Assembly (NCBI GenBank): GCA_003640385.1
Contig: RCAB01000109.1
Span: forward strand, 98,252 to 162,251
Reading direction: 5' to 3'
DNA length: 64,000 nucleotides
Origin: Setaria digitata
Lineage: Eukaryota > Nematoda > Chromadorea > Rhabditida > Setariidae
Part shown: positions 11,792 to 26,500 of the stretch, piece by piece
How the letters are laid out: each line of letters begins with the position of its first letter
How positions within the stretch are numbered: position 1 is the stretch's first letter
Notes under the pieces: generated by a model
The model's input: only the letters and a program-made list of their open reading frames with translations
Databases searched by the model: none
Told to the model about the DNA's origin: nothing
Program-made: the position numbers and the translations under genes

Positions 11792-12569
11792 ATGGATACC
11801 AATTTTTCGTTTTTAAGCAATATTCCGGGCCAAAGAGGATACATCGTGATTTCAAATGGATGTATCATTAAGGTATGTTGTTTTTTTCTTTTTTTTAAAA
11901 AAAAGTTCTATCAATTTTAGCTTAAGCTTTCTCATTGTAGTAATTTTCTCTGATATGATAAATCAGATCAACAACCGGGAAAGTGCCGGGACGAAGGAAC
12001 AAATAGGTGGTAGTCGTTCATATTGTATATCGAATATTTTAAAAATATACTTTTAGCTAGGCGCAAATTATTCTATGAAAAGATCCCTTATCGCATCTTG
12101 GATTAGAAATTGGGAGCAAAATCATAATTGAAATCAGACTCCCGTTCTTTTTAAAAAAGTACTACTCTATTATGTTAAAGCAAAAGGGCTTTCAATTTAA
12201 AATGCATGCCCATATCACTTGTATTTTTACCCCGTACTCTTTTATTTTTATTCCATTTAATCACTTTTCTTTCACATCATAATGGTTAAGAAATGTACTG
12301 ATATGCACATTAGAGAGTTAAAGTATGCTCGAAAGCTGATTCCTAAAACTCCACAATTTCCAAGAATTGTTACTTTCCAGTCGGATGGTGAACTAGAAAA
12401 TGAAGAAACAGTGGCAGTAAATATTCAGGAGATGGTGTCTATTGGTGAATCTCTCATCCGGACCACTGGGAAAATCGAGAAAATGGCAATTACATATCCC
12501 GAATACTGTCTTGAAGTTGTTCGAAGTGGCAAATATATATTCATTGTGAAAAAAAAAATGAACTGTTAG
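11792..12569 (+). CDS. LAMTOR4: Ragulator complex subunit LAMTOR4
   Basis: This is a small roadblock-fold subunit of the Ragulator. That lysosomal membrane scaffold anchors and activates the Rag GTPases, and so mTORC1, in response to amino acids. Exons 11792-11872 and 12381-12569 join in phase 0 to 89 residues; the human protein has 99. Exon 1 gives IPGQRGYIVISNGCIIK, the counterpart of human IPDQLGYLVLSEGAVLA. Exon 2 begins SDGELENEE (human SGDLENDE) and ends with the last strand, SGKYIFIVKKK (human SGQRVFVVKRQ). The ATG reads MDTNFSFLSNIPGQ, the right distance from the conserved start. The exon 2 frame also stays open upstream to 12282, which hides the splice site, but the conserved SDGELENEE follows a TTTCCAG acceptor ending at 12380. 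Family identity is by eye across the whole length and is divergent, so HHpred-type confirmation would help. Confidence 0.88.
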
Positions 12570-12643
12570 TGTGATTGTGATTGCTTTTGTCTCGATGGAG
12601 CCCTGCTATTGACCACTAGTTCTTTGAAGTTAATTATTTGGAA

Positions 12644-12649
12644 AATAAA
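12644..12649 (+). terminator. Poly(A) signal of LAMTOR4
   Basis: A canonical AATAAA lies 75 bases after the LAMTOR4 stop codon. Confidence 0.65.
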
Positions 12650-14508
12650 GATCCTCACACTGTGTTATGAACGCTCGAGCTGTTCCCAAAATGCAGTAGC
12701 CCATTTATTAGAAATGTTCAGACAGGAATAATAGAAATAATGTGTAGTGAACAGGGTATAAATAACAGGTATAATAATACTCCACATAAAGAAGATGCAT
12801 GAGAAAGAGTTCCTTAGAAATAAGAAAATTATAATATACCTTTTCCTTCAAGATACAGGAAAACGATAAAGTAAAAAAAAAAAAGCAAAAATAAATTAAG
12901 AGCACAGATGGACAGACGTAGCAGTAGTTGGTAAGAGGAAACGAAAGAAATGAACAAGAATAAAACACACTGGCCAATTGTGGACCCTCAAAAAAAAAAA
13001 AGTGCTGGTAGAAGAAGGAAAGAACTTAGTTATGCATGACACGAAAGTCCATCATTTTCAGATGAGTAGATATAATTTTTCGCAAAAACGACAAATGAAA
13101 CATTTCATTTAAAAAAAGAAAGAGCAACATAGGAAAGAGACAACAAGGTAACAGGACTGAAGGTCAAAATACTAGCAGTGATAGTCACTGAACTGATACC
13201 GGTCATAAAGTGCTAGAAAATATAACAATATTCCAATTAGAGTCAAGTCTGAGAGAAAACAGTGAAAAAGAGGATACGAAAATATGGACGGTTTAGCATT
13301 TTAAGTTGGAGGATTTTCTGCAAATGATTTTCATTTTTGAAAAGGAATGAGTTTATCACGGTTTAAAAGAATACAAGACTGAACGTATCCATCGATCCAT
13401 TATATGTAGGTGGGTTTGTCACGGTGCTACTTATGTCGATTATATACAATAATATACAGCTGATTGAAGCGATCTCGACAACTGACTGAATGACTCATTC
13501 GATATATTATCGAAGGAGAAAATAACAGTAAAATACCATAAATCAGTGTGGCACTTCTGAGCTGCATGTGTATAAGAAAAAAATTACTGCTAAGGATATG
13601 ACATGAATGATAGGATAAGATTCGACTCAATGAAGTAGAAGAATCCGAAGACAGCAACAGTAACAAAGATATCACGGTAAAAATGTTAGTGGAAGAGATA
13701 CAGTTCTGTCCAAATTTAACTAGGGTTTTTTAAAATTATCACATATCTGTTGGTTTAAAGTTCAATGTTATTTTTACTTAACGATGAGAGATCGCTGAAT
13801 CTCATAGTGAACAAACATATCGACTGGACAGAATTTGAAAAAAAAAAAAAAAAAAAAATCAATGGAACTCCATCTTAGTTACAATCAAATAAAGAAGATA
13901 TACAAAACTAAATTATTAGTCGCGTGACTCATTACTTAATTATCAGTTAAAACATGCCATTTCCAAAGTTGATGAAATATTATTCCTCAACGAAATTTGG
14001 AGAGTTCCAAACCAGTAAAACAGTTATTTCAATAAAAGAGCTATTTTAAATAGCGGAAAAAGCTAAGTGAAAAAATAAACTAAGAAATTCACGATAAAAG
14101 AAAATATTTGCAAAGGAAAGTGAGAGATGAGCGGGTATGTACAATTTTACAAGTTGGTTGTCCTTCTATAAACCGTCATAACGCAAGTACAGTAAAGACT
14201 GTAATCAGAAGAACTTACAGAGGAAAATAAAAAGACATGAAAGAAGAGAAAAACATAACAAAAAGAAAAAAAGATAAATCACAAGTGGTACATTATCGCA
14301 GCAAACATAGAGAAATGCATATTGTGTAGAAACTCAAATATATAGCCGCGGACAAAAAAAAAAGGACGAACTGGTCGTATTCCTACAGGCAAAAGAAAAA
14401 AGTTCAGTTTTCCTAAAGGAAAGGATAAATTTTTGCAGTAAATTCAGCAGCGTCACATGATGTTACGCTAGTTACGCCTTTCGACAAAATTTAACAACCA
14501 TCGAATCA
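12650..14508. other. Convergent intergenic region, LAMTOR4 and FNDC3 3' ends
   Basis: This is A-rich sequence on the plus strand, with an A-run at about 13839-13858 and many AAAGAAA words. It contains no supported exon. Most of it is probably the FNDC3 3' UTR on the minus strand plus spacer. I did not find an unambiguous minus-strand AATAAA close to the FNDC3 stop. Confidence 0.5.
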
Positions 14509-17500
14509 TTACTGCTCAAATAACAATGCATCCAGTACAAGCGCTACCCCAAATGCGATCCCAGCAAAAAGCAGCTGAAAATAATAACTGCAAAAATATG
14601 GCTTTCAGCTCTGAAATTAAAACGAAACACATTATTAGATGTTACTCTTCCAGAAAGATAAGACAAAAATTTCATTCTGTAACTCTTTCTTTTCTGTAAC
14701 ATGAATGATTTCTTGGAATTAAATAAATTAAAACTAACCAGGATGACGAATGCGTAATGCTTATCGGAAAGAATATGGTATTGTATCCATTGCACATTGC
14801 TAATATCTTGACTCCGAATAGCAAGCATTTCTTGTTCAGTCATTTCAACAGTTTTTTTACGAGACATTACTGCCACCGATGGAGTTGCAAACTGTATGGC
14901 GGATGGTGCCGAAACACTTTCAATTCCATCTCTAATCCTTACACACTGCACACGCAGCTGAACACTTTCAGACGTCGCAAGTGAATATGACGTGGAGATA
15001 CCTTCGTATGCCTATAAAAAAATTTGTCAAATCTTTTTAAAATGAATTTGAGTAATTTAAGTGAAACTCCTTAAATTGCATACTTTTTCTTATTAGTATT
15101 TTCCAAACTAGTAAAATTACGGTTGAGTAATGCATGATTGCAGATAAAACCCTCAAATTTCATTTCAAAAACTGCTACGCTGAAGTAAGAAGTACATTGC
15201 TAAAAGGAATCCGCTTCTTCATTTTAAATGCTTAAATGGAAAGTTACCGTTTTCCAGATATTGCTCGACCGCTCGACAGAGCTTCGAGACGCGACTTGAA
15301 GACGATACAGTAATGATTCTTTGCCATTCACTGATGATATACGAACTGGTGACCACTCTACCTTAAAAATAGCACTCTAAAGTTACGTGTCAGTAAAGTA
15401 AATCACAAATCAAAATTGCAAGTCCCAATGAACAATGAATTTAATGTTTTATAATTTATTTTCTTTTAACTTTAGTTAAACAAACTGCTCTTTCATTTAG
15501 ACATTGTGTGTCTTTTTCAGTTCATCCAATTCACAATTTCTTGCTAATGTCTGATGGCTTAATCAGAATTTTTCATAACACCGTACGAAATAAACCGAAA
15601 AACATTCACGGAACTCATTTTTTATTTTTCATATAATCGAAAAATTTTATGGGAAAAAATTATTATTAGATATATGAACTTCTCTGGTTTTCCTGATCCA
15701 TAAGAAGTCTGAAAAAGAACTAGGGTAAATATATACTTCTTACGAACAAACTACGACTAACCTGAAATGAGCCTGAAGCAACTTCCGTTACGGTAGGCGC
15801 AGATCGTATTGCTGGTGGTGGTAACTGCTCCGTTGAAAATTCAAAAGGTAAAGACCATGGACCAGCACCGGAAATTCGTGAAGAACAACGAATACGGAAC
15901 CGATATTTTGTGCTTTCATTCAAATTACGTACTTTTGCATAACGATTGTCGCCCTCATAAATCTGCAGAGTGACATTGGTCGAATAATTTAAAACTAAAT
16001 GACAGTTTTAAAATTCACAGCAAATGGCTAATAAGATATGTGAAACTGTACACATTGTGTATGTCTATCCTTCAAAACAAGTCCTAATTTCTACATTATG
16101 ACCTTACTTTAAAAAACACTTCTTTTTTTCGGAAGTAACTTAAATTAACCGGTGAAAATTTGCCGCTGTCATTCTCTTTTTCCAAATAATAGTAATACTG
16201 CACGGTACTTAGTCCTGATGCATTCCCAGGTGGTTTCCATTTCAGCTTCAAATAATTTGGCCCTGCTTCTGAACAGAGCAAACTAGGAGGCTGAGGGGGA
16301 GGTGCCAGTGTAGTCCCTGTTGTCCACGATGGATCACCTACTCCAATCGCATTTACACCACAAACAGATAATCTGAAATCATCATTCGAAAATAAAATCA
16401 AAGTTAGCCTTAGACTCAATGATCTTCGAAAAACCAGATATCAAATAGATGAAATAAATTTCAAATTATTTGATAAAAATTTCTTTCTAACGTAAACGTC
16501 AGGAAAAACTTAACTAAGCAATCACGGATATTAGGAGAAGAGGAAAGTGTCGCAAAAAAAGCACTAAAACCAACCTATATGTACGACCGGCTTCAAGTGA
16601 ATCGATAATGCATTCACATGCGGAAGCTTCCTGTTGTATTACGCGAACTTCATTACCGGAGGAATCATCAAGTACACGAATATTGTATTCGAAAATTTCA
16701 CTTCCATTGCAACAAGGTGCTCGCCAGGATGCTTGCAGTTGCCTGCATCCTGAAATCCCCACCAAATCGCATGCATAATGCTTATATATATATATATAAG
16801 CAACATTCACAATATCATTCTATTAAAAAAAAAAAAAATAAAAAATAAAGGTTCTACAAAAATATACCTTGTGGAAGAGCGTGAAAACTCGATGGAGCAG
16901 CAGGTGAACGAGGAGGAATGGAAAGATAAATACACTCACTGGGAACACTGGTGCCACCACTATTAACTGCCGATACACTGAGCTGATACTTACAACCAGG
17001 CTGTCCTTCAGCTACATTGATATTGAGTACTTCAGCGCTTTCACGCTTCACTTTCCAACTGCAAGTTGCACTAGTTGCTTGATCGCTGTCATTCTCGGAT
17101 TTCGACCTAAAGATTTAAGAAATAAATAATAAATTACCAAATAAAAAGCAACGGTTTCACAAAACATGTTTACTAGAACAAAAAAAAAAAAGCAAAAAAA
17201 CAAAGATATGCATAAGAATTAAGCATATTCACAATTGAAACGCAAATAGCTTAAAATGTAAAGTCATTACATTATCTTGAATTACAACTTAAGTTTAAAA
17301 GCAAGGATTAAATTTATTGAGGATATGTGATTCCCAGAAACTATTTATACATCCAATAAGACTAGAAAAAAAGCAAGAGCAAGAAAATGAACAGCTACAT
17401 TTTCTAATCTGAATTAATTAAAATGAATTTCAAACTAACGTGGATGAAGAGAGGACAAGGATTCTTTCGATAATATACTCCGTAATGGGGGCTCCATTAG

Positions 17501-20500
17501 TACTATTTGGTGGTGACCAATAAAGAACATTATCACTACCAAGATGCACGTCAGTTGGTGGTGATGGTGGCTGTACGGCAGTTCTCCCGACAGCTACGCG
17601 ACTCCATTCACCTTCTAGACGTGTCCCATCAAAAGAAACAGAGATGGCGCGCACTTGCACCTCTATTTCTTCACCTGGAGCACAGTTTGACAAGTCGAAC
17701 ATTGTCGCTTCACCTGTAAAGATGAAGCATGCAATTATTAGTGCAACCACCAATAAATTAGAAAATTAGAATGCTAAGTCAAATAATACCATTGGAATGA
17801 AATTGCCTCATTTTAAGTAATGGTACTGCGAGGGAATTTCATAAATCCTAGAGCATGAATACAAAAAATGGAATAAAAAAAAAGAATTCGCCATGCTTTA
17901 ACTTTCAAACAACGACTATGATGGCAACAGTCCGAAATCGAAGCAATAATTAACGAAGACTAAATAATGAAATAAATGCCAATGATTTTAGGGAAGTGTT
18001 AATTTCCAGAAGTTTCTGCGTTGATATTTAGAAAGAGAAAAATATTTCCAAATATGTGTTTATATTTCATATTTTTCCTCGATGACCTATTATTTCAAGA
18101 GAAAGCACAGAAATTATCCCAAACCTTGATAAATTATGCTAGAAGGCTGCAAATTCACACGATGGAGTTGATAGATCATCGAGGTTGTTACATTGTCTGG
18201 TGGATTCCACTGAACACGTAGACAACCTTTCGAAACTTCACTAATTATTGGTGCTCCGCACTGTCCAGGAACTGATATGACACGCTGGTTTTCTTCCCGT
18301 CGAACACGTAAAATTTCGCTCCATCCACTCTTTAAATTATGAAAATATCTCAAGAAATAAAGGACAATGAAGAAAAATATGTTGATAGCGAGTTAAATTT
18401 TTATTTCATTTTTTTTAAATATGACTTAAATATTTTCTAACTCAGGCAAACTTCAAAAATCTTACAAAAAATATACCGATTTGGATCTTTTTTGACTGAA
18501 TTGAAAAATAATGCTACGAATTACTTGTAATTGTTTTCTCAAAGCAGCCACTCGGAAAGCTCGCATCTCAGAATCACGAATCTGTGCACTTGTTGCACTA
18601 CCTCTATATACCATAGTCCAAGACTTTTCATCTAAGCTGCCTTCCAGCAAGAAACCAAGGTCTTTTTCGCTTGAACGTCCCGTCTTCCAAGCAATTTCAA
18701 GGTTCATTCCAGTATTAGAAATGATTTGTGGTCGTGAGGGTGTCGGAGGAGGTGAACCAGATGTAACGGACGGTGAAGATGGAGTCCGAACAATAAGAGC
18801 TTCTGAAGGTTCGCTGTCACCCGCATCGTTATGAGCGATCAAACGGAATTGATACTGATGATTACTAGAACAGATTAATGATGAAAAAAGTTATTTATGA
18901 ACATCATAGAAAAAAAAAAAAAAAAAAAAGTGCTCCCAAATACATCATTAAAACGGAAAAAAGTAGAAGTAATCTTTGAAATTATAATAGTGAAGCGCTC
19001 ATACCTTACAACGTCATTGATACTGACTGAGGAGAGTTGGGCACGTTCGCAAACGAAGGAATATTCATTTGTTCGATTATCAGACATCTCTAGCTATAAC
19101 AGAAGTTAAGCATAAGCATTTATGCGGTTGCACCTTCTCTGCGAACTGTACTAGTACACTTACAAATCAATGCACCGAATAAAGTAATATTAAACATCAT
19201 AATTCAAAAAGTTTATATTTTAAAGGAGACCTCATCATATACATAACTAAACGAAAGAATTATTTCCATTCCACGAAACTAAAAACAAACAAATATATTA
19301 GCACTGATATCGCTACCTAAAAGATAGTCCAAAAAAATTTCAAACAAACCGTATAAGAATGCTGCGGCTGAGTATTCCAGGAAAGTTTAATATATTTGGC
19401 TGATAAAGAAACAAGCTGAGGGCAATGCGGTTGTTTTGGGGGATAGAAAAGTGCTGATGTACAGATGCTAATTGCAGCCGAGGGCTGCGAGTCTCCATCA
19501 CTATTCGTAGCAGTGAGCCGTACTCGATATCGTGTTAATGGCGTAAGACCTTTGATTCTGAACTGCTCTGTTAGGCCTTCATACACTGTTTCGTAATGTT
19601 CCTCTTCCTGCTGACCATCCTAGGACACAAGTGAGACTAATTTACTAGTTATAGAAAGTTTGAAAGACTTGTTTGTCAAAGTAAATATGTATCACAAAGA
19701 CTACGTTATCCTTCAATATCATTATTCATATGTGCAAAGAAGAACAAGCATAAGATTGATCAACTACATTTTCCTTAATGTTATTTGTTAGTTAAACACT
19801 TCTCTAATATCGATATTTTCTCGCCTACGAACTTACCGATGCCAATTCCAAACGGTAGCATGTAATTGGAGAACCATTATCAACAGGGGAACGCCATGAA
19901 ACAGTAGCTGAATTATGTGTACGTGAAACTAAGCGTGGAGGATTTGGAGATTCTGGTACTGCAGTAAGTGTTCGAAATTTTACAGCTGCTGATGGATTTC
20001 CTTGCAAACCACGCTCCTCCAATGAAGCCCTCAGCTGCACATAATACTCAGTATTTGGTCGAAGGCGACATAAGCGTACTCGATTACCCGAATCAGGCTC
20101 ACATCTATAATTTATTTATCCCCACAAAAAAAAAAGACGTAACTCCAACTTAAAAATGTGATATTTTCCGCAAACTCTTTATTTTCCTACTTTCATCTGC
20201 AGAAAAAGAATGAAAGACTAACCTATAGCTACTTACAATTCGTCCAACACTTTCAAAAAGAACGATATCGTAGGTAAATTCCGATGCGTCAATCTGAGGA
20301 AATGGCCCACCAGGTGCCGATGCTTCGGACGTATCCAATTCTTGCCATGCGATATCAGCTTCTTTTGCTGCTACTCGAAGAATCTGGAGGTTGCACAAAA
20401 TGAAATAATTGGAACTTAGAGCTTATTTTAATCAAACAAATGAAGAGGAATCAAAAATGGATGCAAATAAACTGACACATTTCAATTCTACCTGAGGTGA

Positions 20501-23500
20501 CTGCATTCGTGACAGCATCTCGGTTAGCCGCTCCCATTCCTCCTCTTCATTTGCTGAAGCTCCTGACTGACTTTGCTCCTGAATATTAGAGACAGATTTA
20601 GTCCTAATACGCTTTGAATCAATCAGATTAATCTGAATTGCCATGCAGAGAAATTCAACCCATTTATTAATTTTATGTCTCCACGTATATAGTGATATTT
20701 TAGCATACATGCCACTCTTTTTATATTCAAACCTTCTGTGTATGGTAATATGCCTAATAAATTCTTTGTTTATTTCAACTTTTTCATTCAAATATTCATT
20801 TTAAATTTATTGAAGAATCCTTTTCACGCGGAGGCCATTAAAATCCAAAGCAATATTTATGTCACTATTCACTATTAACTTGCATGTTACTGAATCACTT
20901 ACTGAAAATTGCTTTTTAGACAATTTACTAATATTTTTTTCCAAAAAATAGTCTACAGTTCTTTGCATTTTTTGAGCTCAGCAAAAAAATCAGAAAGCCG
21001 ACCGCAATCTATGTACACTTACATGGTCATCAGCACTACTCGTTGGCACTTGGATTACATGTGGACCATCGAACTTCTTTCCATGCGGTATCCAAGTTTT
21101 TCGAAGACCATCTAAAAGAAAAAATTTGTGCACAATTTATACCTGGTATTACAAATATTTGTACCAGCCTGTGCCCTTACTTACTTTAAAATCTATAATT
21201 TTAGTCTTGATTACTTCTCCGCTTTATCTTAAAACTATTTATTTAAAACTGAATCTATCATTACAAAAATCGTTGGGTTTTACAGCAAAATCAAAATAAG
21301 AGGGCGAAAGATATTTGACACAAAAATGATCTGACAAAAACAGAAAAAAATAAAATATATTTACCTTCAGCAAAATCAGCATTATTATGAATAGGATAGG
21401 GCACAGATGGAGGTGGATAAGGAGGCACAATAGGTGGCGAAGGTGAATTATGTGCAAATGGCTTCAACGGTGTTGTCGCATTAGAATTATGCGGTGGTCC
21501 ATTTGGACTGACTGCTGCTGGTGGCAGAGCGGTCTGGAAATCATGAAAATTAAAGTTCAAAACAATCAGTTTCGTGCAATTCACTTCACTATTCGTTAAC
21601 TGCTAGCATTAATATTTTGCGAATGAACTTGAGCACATTTCTCGATGGTTTTTTAGAACTTAAATATTACATCTATTCTTACTCAAGCATAGTGGCCAGA
21701 AAATGATTCCGATAATGAGGATCACAAAACGCTAGCATCTTCCTATCTTTTTTTTTCTAAACTTCTTGAGACTGATGATGAAAATAGTTTTTCTTCAACA
21801 TTCCCCTAGTTTTAAAAAACTTTCAGTCCATTTTGTGCACCTTATAAATAAATTTCAGATCTGCTAAATTATTATTCTCAGAAATGACCGTTTAACATAA
21901 ATATTTCGGAAGATGAGAGCCTTATAAAGATAAAGATGGATGGCAAAAGAATTGAAAGAATAGCGATGAATGTAATTTTATACCATGTTTTCAGAAGTGT
22001 ATTAGAGACTTAGTTTTATTTCATTCTCCTGCTTATGGAAAATGCAAATCCTATGCATTTATCAACTTACAAAGCAAACTTTCATATCTTTTTCTAGCGC
22101 AAAAACCTACGTATTAACTGGAATTCGACCAAGTTTTGAAGACTAGAATGATTCCAAATTCACTAATATGTGATTTACTACTCTTCCAACGCATATAAAC
22201 TTTTCTCTCTCAATCTAGCTTATCAAATTAGTACTCTTGTTTTGGAAGTTTTAACAATTTAAATTTGTGATCAAAGTAAAAACAGTAAATTAAAAAAAAT
22301 TGTAAAAATAAAATAGCAAATGAATATAATTCGAGATATTTTTCGGAGAAAAGTAAAGCAAACCGGTATCAAACGTGATCCAGGTGCAGCTTCTGGTGAT
22401 AAAATCAAGTGACGTAAGACACCCTATAATTTATTATCAGTCAAAACTTATGAAGCATCGATAAAGCTTACAAAGATCATTCATGGTCAAAGTATGTTTT
22501 CTTTTTTTTTCATATTACTTTTTGTAACACTTAGCTCATTTTGTTAAAGTCATCTACCAACTAATCTTACAGCCTGCAACAAGCGCCGAACAAAAACATT
22601 AGACAATAAAGTAAAAAACAGTCGGCAGACTATTCTATAAAACCTCGGAATAACTTGGCCTTACTAATCATTTTTCATTCTATACATCTTTACTTTTTTC
22701 GATTTTAGTCCTCCGCAAAGAGGTGCAGAGAAATGAGTGAGCACCTTCCAGATTTGCTTGATAATTGGCATTTCGTAAACAGGCAGCGTGATATTCAGTT
22801 TGTAAGAACCTAAAGAATAGTTTAAATGTAAAATATCTTAACAGAGCTGAAAAAAGACCTGTTCATCAACCATTTGCTGAACCATATGTCCTGGTGGAAC
22901 ATGTAGTGGAAGAGCGGATGGCGACATACCAGCCTGATTTACCATACGCACCGTTGCTGGACCTTAAAATATTTTACTATAATTCATACAAGTCTAGCAA
23001 ATAACAAAAAGATACTGAAACGAAAATATTTTAGGATATTTTACGAAGAATGCTAACTAATAAAAGAAAAATAAACACGCTGAATATAACAAACCAGTGA
23101 TATGTTGAACGTCGTTTCCTATTACAATTGAAAGAGTCTCGCCGGTTTGTACGTGTACAAAGAGGTCATTACTACCAATGGAGGTTGGCGCACGTTGTGT
23201 CGCACTGATGTTACCTCGTACTGAAATGTGAAACACGTTTTGGATATCCATTTTCGAAGGGTTTAAAACTGAAATTTGCAGCTTTAAGTTGAAGTATGTT
23301 AAACTGAAGCAATCCTTTTGAAATTGAACAGCATAATCCAAAGCTGTTTTGTGCGTCCTAACGAGTACCTTGGGATAAAATGAAATTTTTGTGTCATTAT
23401 GAGGATGACACCATGGCCATATGCTAAAACAGGTTATAATTGTAAATTAAGGTTTCCGTATATTACATTTAAGTAATTTCTCTGTATGGATTTGAAAAAA

Positions 23501-26500
23501 AAAAAAACTCCAGTTATCACCGAAATAGCGTCTTTCCTTCTTATTTTTTAATGAAATGCAGAATTTCTTGATTTTCTGTATTTTACATTGAATCCCACAA
23601 ATTACTGGGAAAACCTAATTGATTATAGTGCGTACCAATTATGAAAAAAAAAAAAAAAAAAAAAATGGATTTATCGTAAAGTACCGAACAAATTTCTTAC
23701 AATCTACTTTCCACTGCATTTGCTGAAACAGGGAAGCAACCGCCTTCGAGCAAGATGAAAGTAGTTTATTTGAAAGATAATATAAAAATTCTTATTTATA
23801 AGAACACAATGTTTTGAGAAAAGCAAAATTGGAACTACTACTCAGAATTTTAGCGTTTCATTAACTATGTCTGTATTTAAATTATAATCAATTTCAATAA
23901 ATTCAGGGATGGCTGTAGTGTTTGCTCGTAATACAGGAAGTCAACCAGAAAGGACTCTTGCCTCGGACACTTTTCAAATTTAGATTTACTGATATAAAAC
24001 AAAAAAGTTTCACTGCTAACCATTTATTAAAAAATCCAGACCTATATTTCATGGAACCGAATTTCATTGAAAAATCGGACTCAAAAGAAAACTAATTTTA
24101 TGAGCAATACAGTGGAATGAAGCAGCATTTTAAATGTCGAGAAATGATATGTAGAGAAACAATTAAATGTTAGTGCGATTAGCGTGTAGCGAACTGTCAG
24201 CTCCCCAGCTGCCATAACATTCAATGTTTTTTCCGATCAAAAGAATGGTACGTTGAGATGGGCGAAAATGTGATGAAACCAGGACTTAGAAATGATGATA
24301 TACACCGATAACTACCATCTCTTACTCCTACGCATCACTTCTATCGCCTACTTCTGTACAGTTCTGCGCTTTTGCTCAAAAGAGTACAAATTTCGGCGGT
24401 GAATAAGTCGATGTCGCATTTGGAATGTATATGATTTCTCTATTTCATATAGAAAATTCCACACGGTAGATTTTTTTAGTCGAACATCAGTTCATTTGTT
24501 GTTCTTCTACTGCACCACAAAGAAGGTGGATTGATACAGTGCTACTTATCAGTCATCAACCGAAAATAATTAAAAGAGAATAATGGGAAAGATTATACAC
24601 ATGCATCCTCTTTCATAAATCGAAAAAAAAGCTTTTATCTTTAAAACAAATTACTGTCTGATAAAAGGATCATGTGATAATGAGAAAGAAGCTTGTTAAT
24701 AAAATTGACCATGACTTGACTTATCACATCAGTGATATTCCGATTTTGAAAAGAGGGTAAGCAGGCACAGTATTTTCCTCAGTACTATTTGTATTGTGTA
24801 CTATTTAATAGTAACAGAAGAAAAACATATGACTTCTCAACAGACCTCGAAATTATATCACATTCCAGATAGAGAATACAATTTTTCAAGTTATTAAGTA
24901 TACCATAGTATCCTAATTACATTACTGTGAATAAGCTTATAGATGCACATTCCTTCTTAAAAATTTTTTAACAATAAGATTTGTCTTAAGAATATGGTCA
25001 TAAGTTTCTTATCAAAATTTGCTCCATGGGAAATTTAAAGGCCCACACTGTGTCAATGAAGTGCAAAGAACACCCAAAGCCATAAAAGCTTATAATTTAA
25101 CAAATTAGTTGCAATAAGCGGAAGTAAATGATTTGAAGAGATGGGTACTGTGTTTTGGTAAAAATGGACTGAACAACAATTCGACTAAGAAAGATTCCGT
25201 AATTTGAGCATTGCTATTATGCTGAAGTTATATTTACTATTCTTCGAATGAACAGTAATTAGAGGTTGTAGTTACAGCAACCAACTGGCTATAGGGACGT
25301 ATCAAAAGACTGCACGATTCTTCATGTAACGCCTTTTATTAGAATCCCTATATGCTACTGACCAGAGCAGAGAAATCGGACAAAAAGGATGATGTCAAAC
25401 GAATCCCGATATGGTCGTGAAATCTAAGAAAAAAGTAGAAAGTTCCTCTTATTAGGGTCAGAGGAGGATGGGATGAGATTGCTGTTTCAAATTCTTTAGA
25501 TATTCATAAATGGAAATAACCATTTTTTTTTTTTAAATTTACGTTAGAGAAGGAGTGAGAAAAAAAAAGGAATGAAGTTTTTTTTTCTTTTTCAAAGTCC
25601 CATTCTATGGTCTCACTCTTCTATTTATAATTGCTAACGAAAAAATTTTCCTTCCATCTCATCAACTAGTTAATTTAGAACCTAAACGATTGTCGTGAAT
25701 AATGCGCTTTCAAAACATGACTTTCTTTTCACTCTTGAAAGTATCGCCTTTCCCCTGCAGGTTATTCTAGTACAACTCAGTTACAATGCTTTGAATCTGA
25801 AGAACGACGTTGCAAATTGAACGAAAAAAAGAAAAAAAAAAATGCAACAGCAACCAAGTATCAGTGTTCAGAAATAGTATAGAACAAATCATGCACGTTT
25901 GAAAGCAGTTTTCTTTTTTTGTCAGTGGATTCCCAAATTGGAGTATGAAACCAAATAACCAGAAGTATAACTGACTCAGTTCATCTAATAATACAATTAA
26001 CAATAGAAATTACAAGTGAATTAAGCAACAATCCAGAATACTTTCGTTTCAAAAGACCATTGCTTTACTAAAGTAATCCCATGAAAAATGGAAAAAGTAA
26101 GAGAAACAGGTTTCAGAAAAGACTTTAATTTAAAAATTTCGGCGAATTTTTCAGTAGAGTACCAGAATTAAGAAAACAGTTAACAGAGGTCTAAGATCTG
26201 ACAATAATGACAAAGCAACTGGTAATTTTGTAAAAGACACAAGGACTTTCACTATCTAGCATACTGAACGATCACCATATATGTTTCTGAAATTTATTTT
26301 TAAAGAACTGAATCAAGTTTCATTGTCCATATAATTTCTATTCAGCGAAAATGCAAATAACATACCTTGATCAAAAAACATGGGAGTTGGTGAGGTGGAA
26401 GACGTCGGAATAGTATTGCAGGACATGAACATTGGTGGTATGGCGTTATTCAGAAGCACCGGATGCGGTATCACCCAAGCACTCTTCACTCCCACTGGTG

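Noticed and set aside
12282..12380. Upstream part of the 95-codon LAMTOR4 frame as the true N-terminus
   Set aside because: The family's N-terminal residues are encoded by the separate exon at 11792-11872; the stretch before 12381 is intron ending in TTTCCAG.
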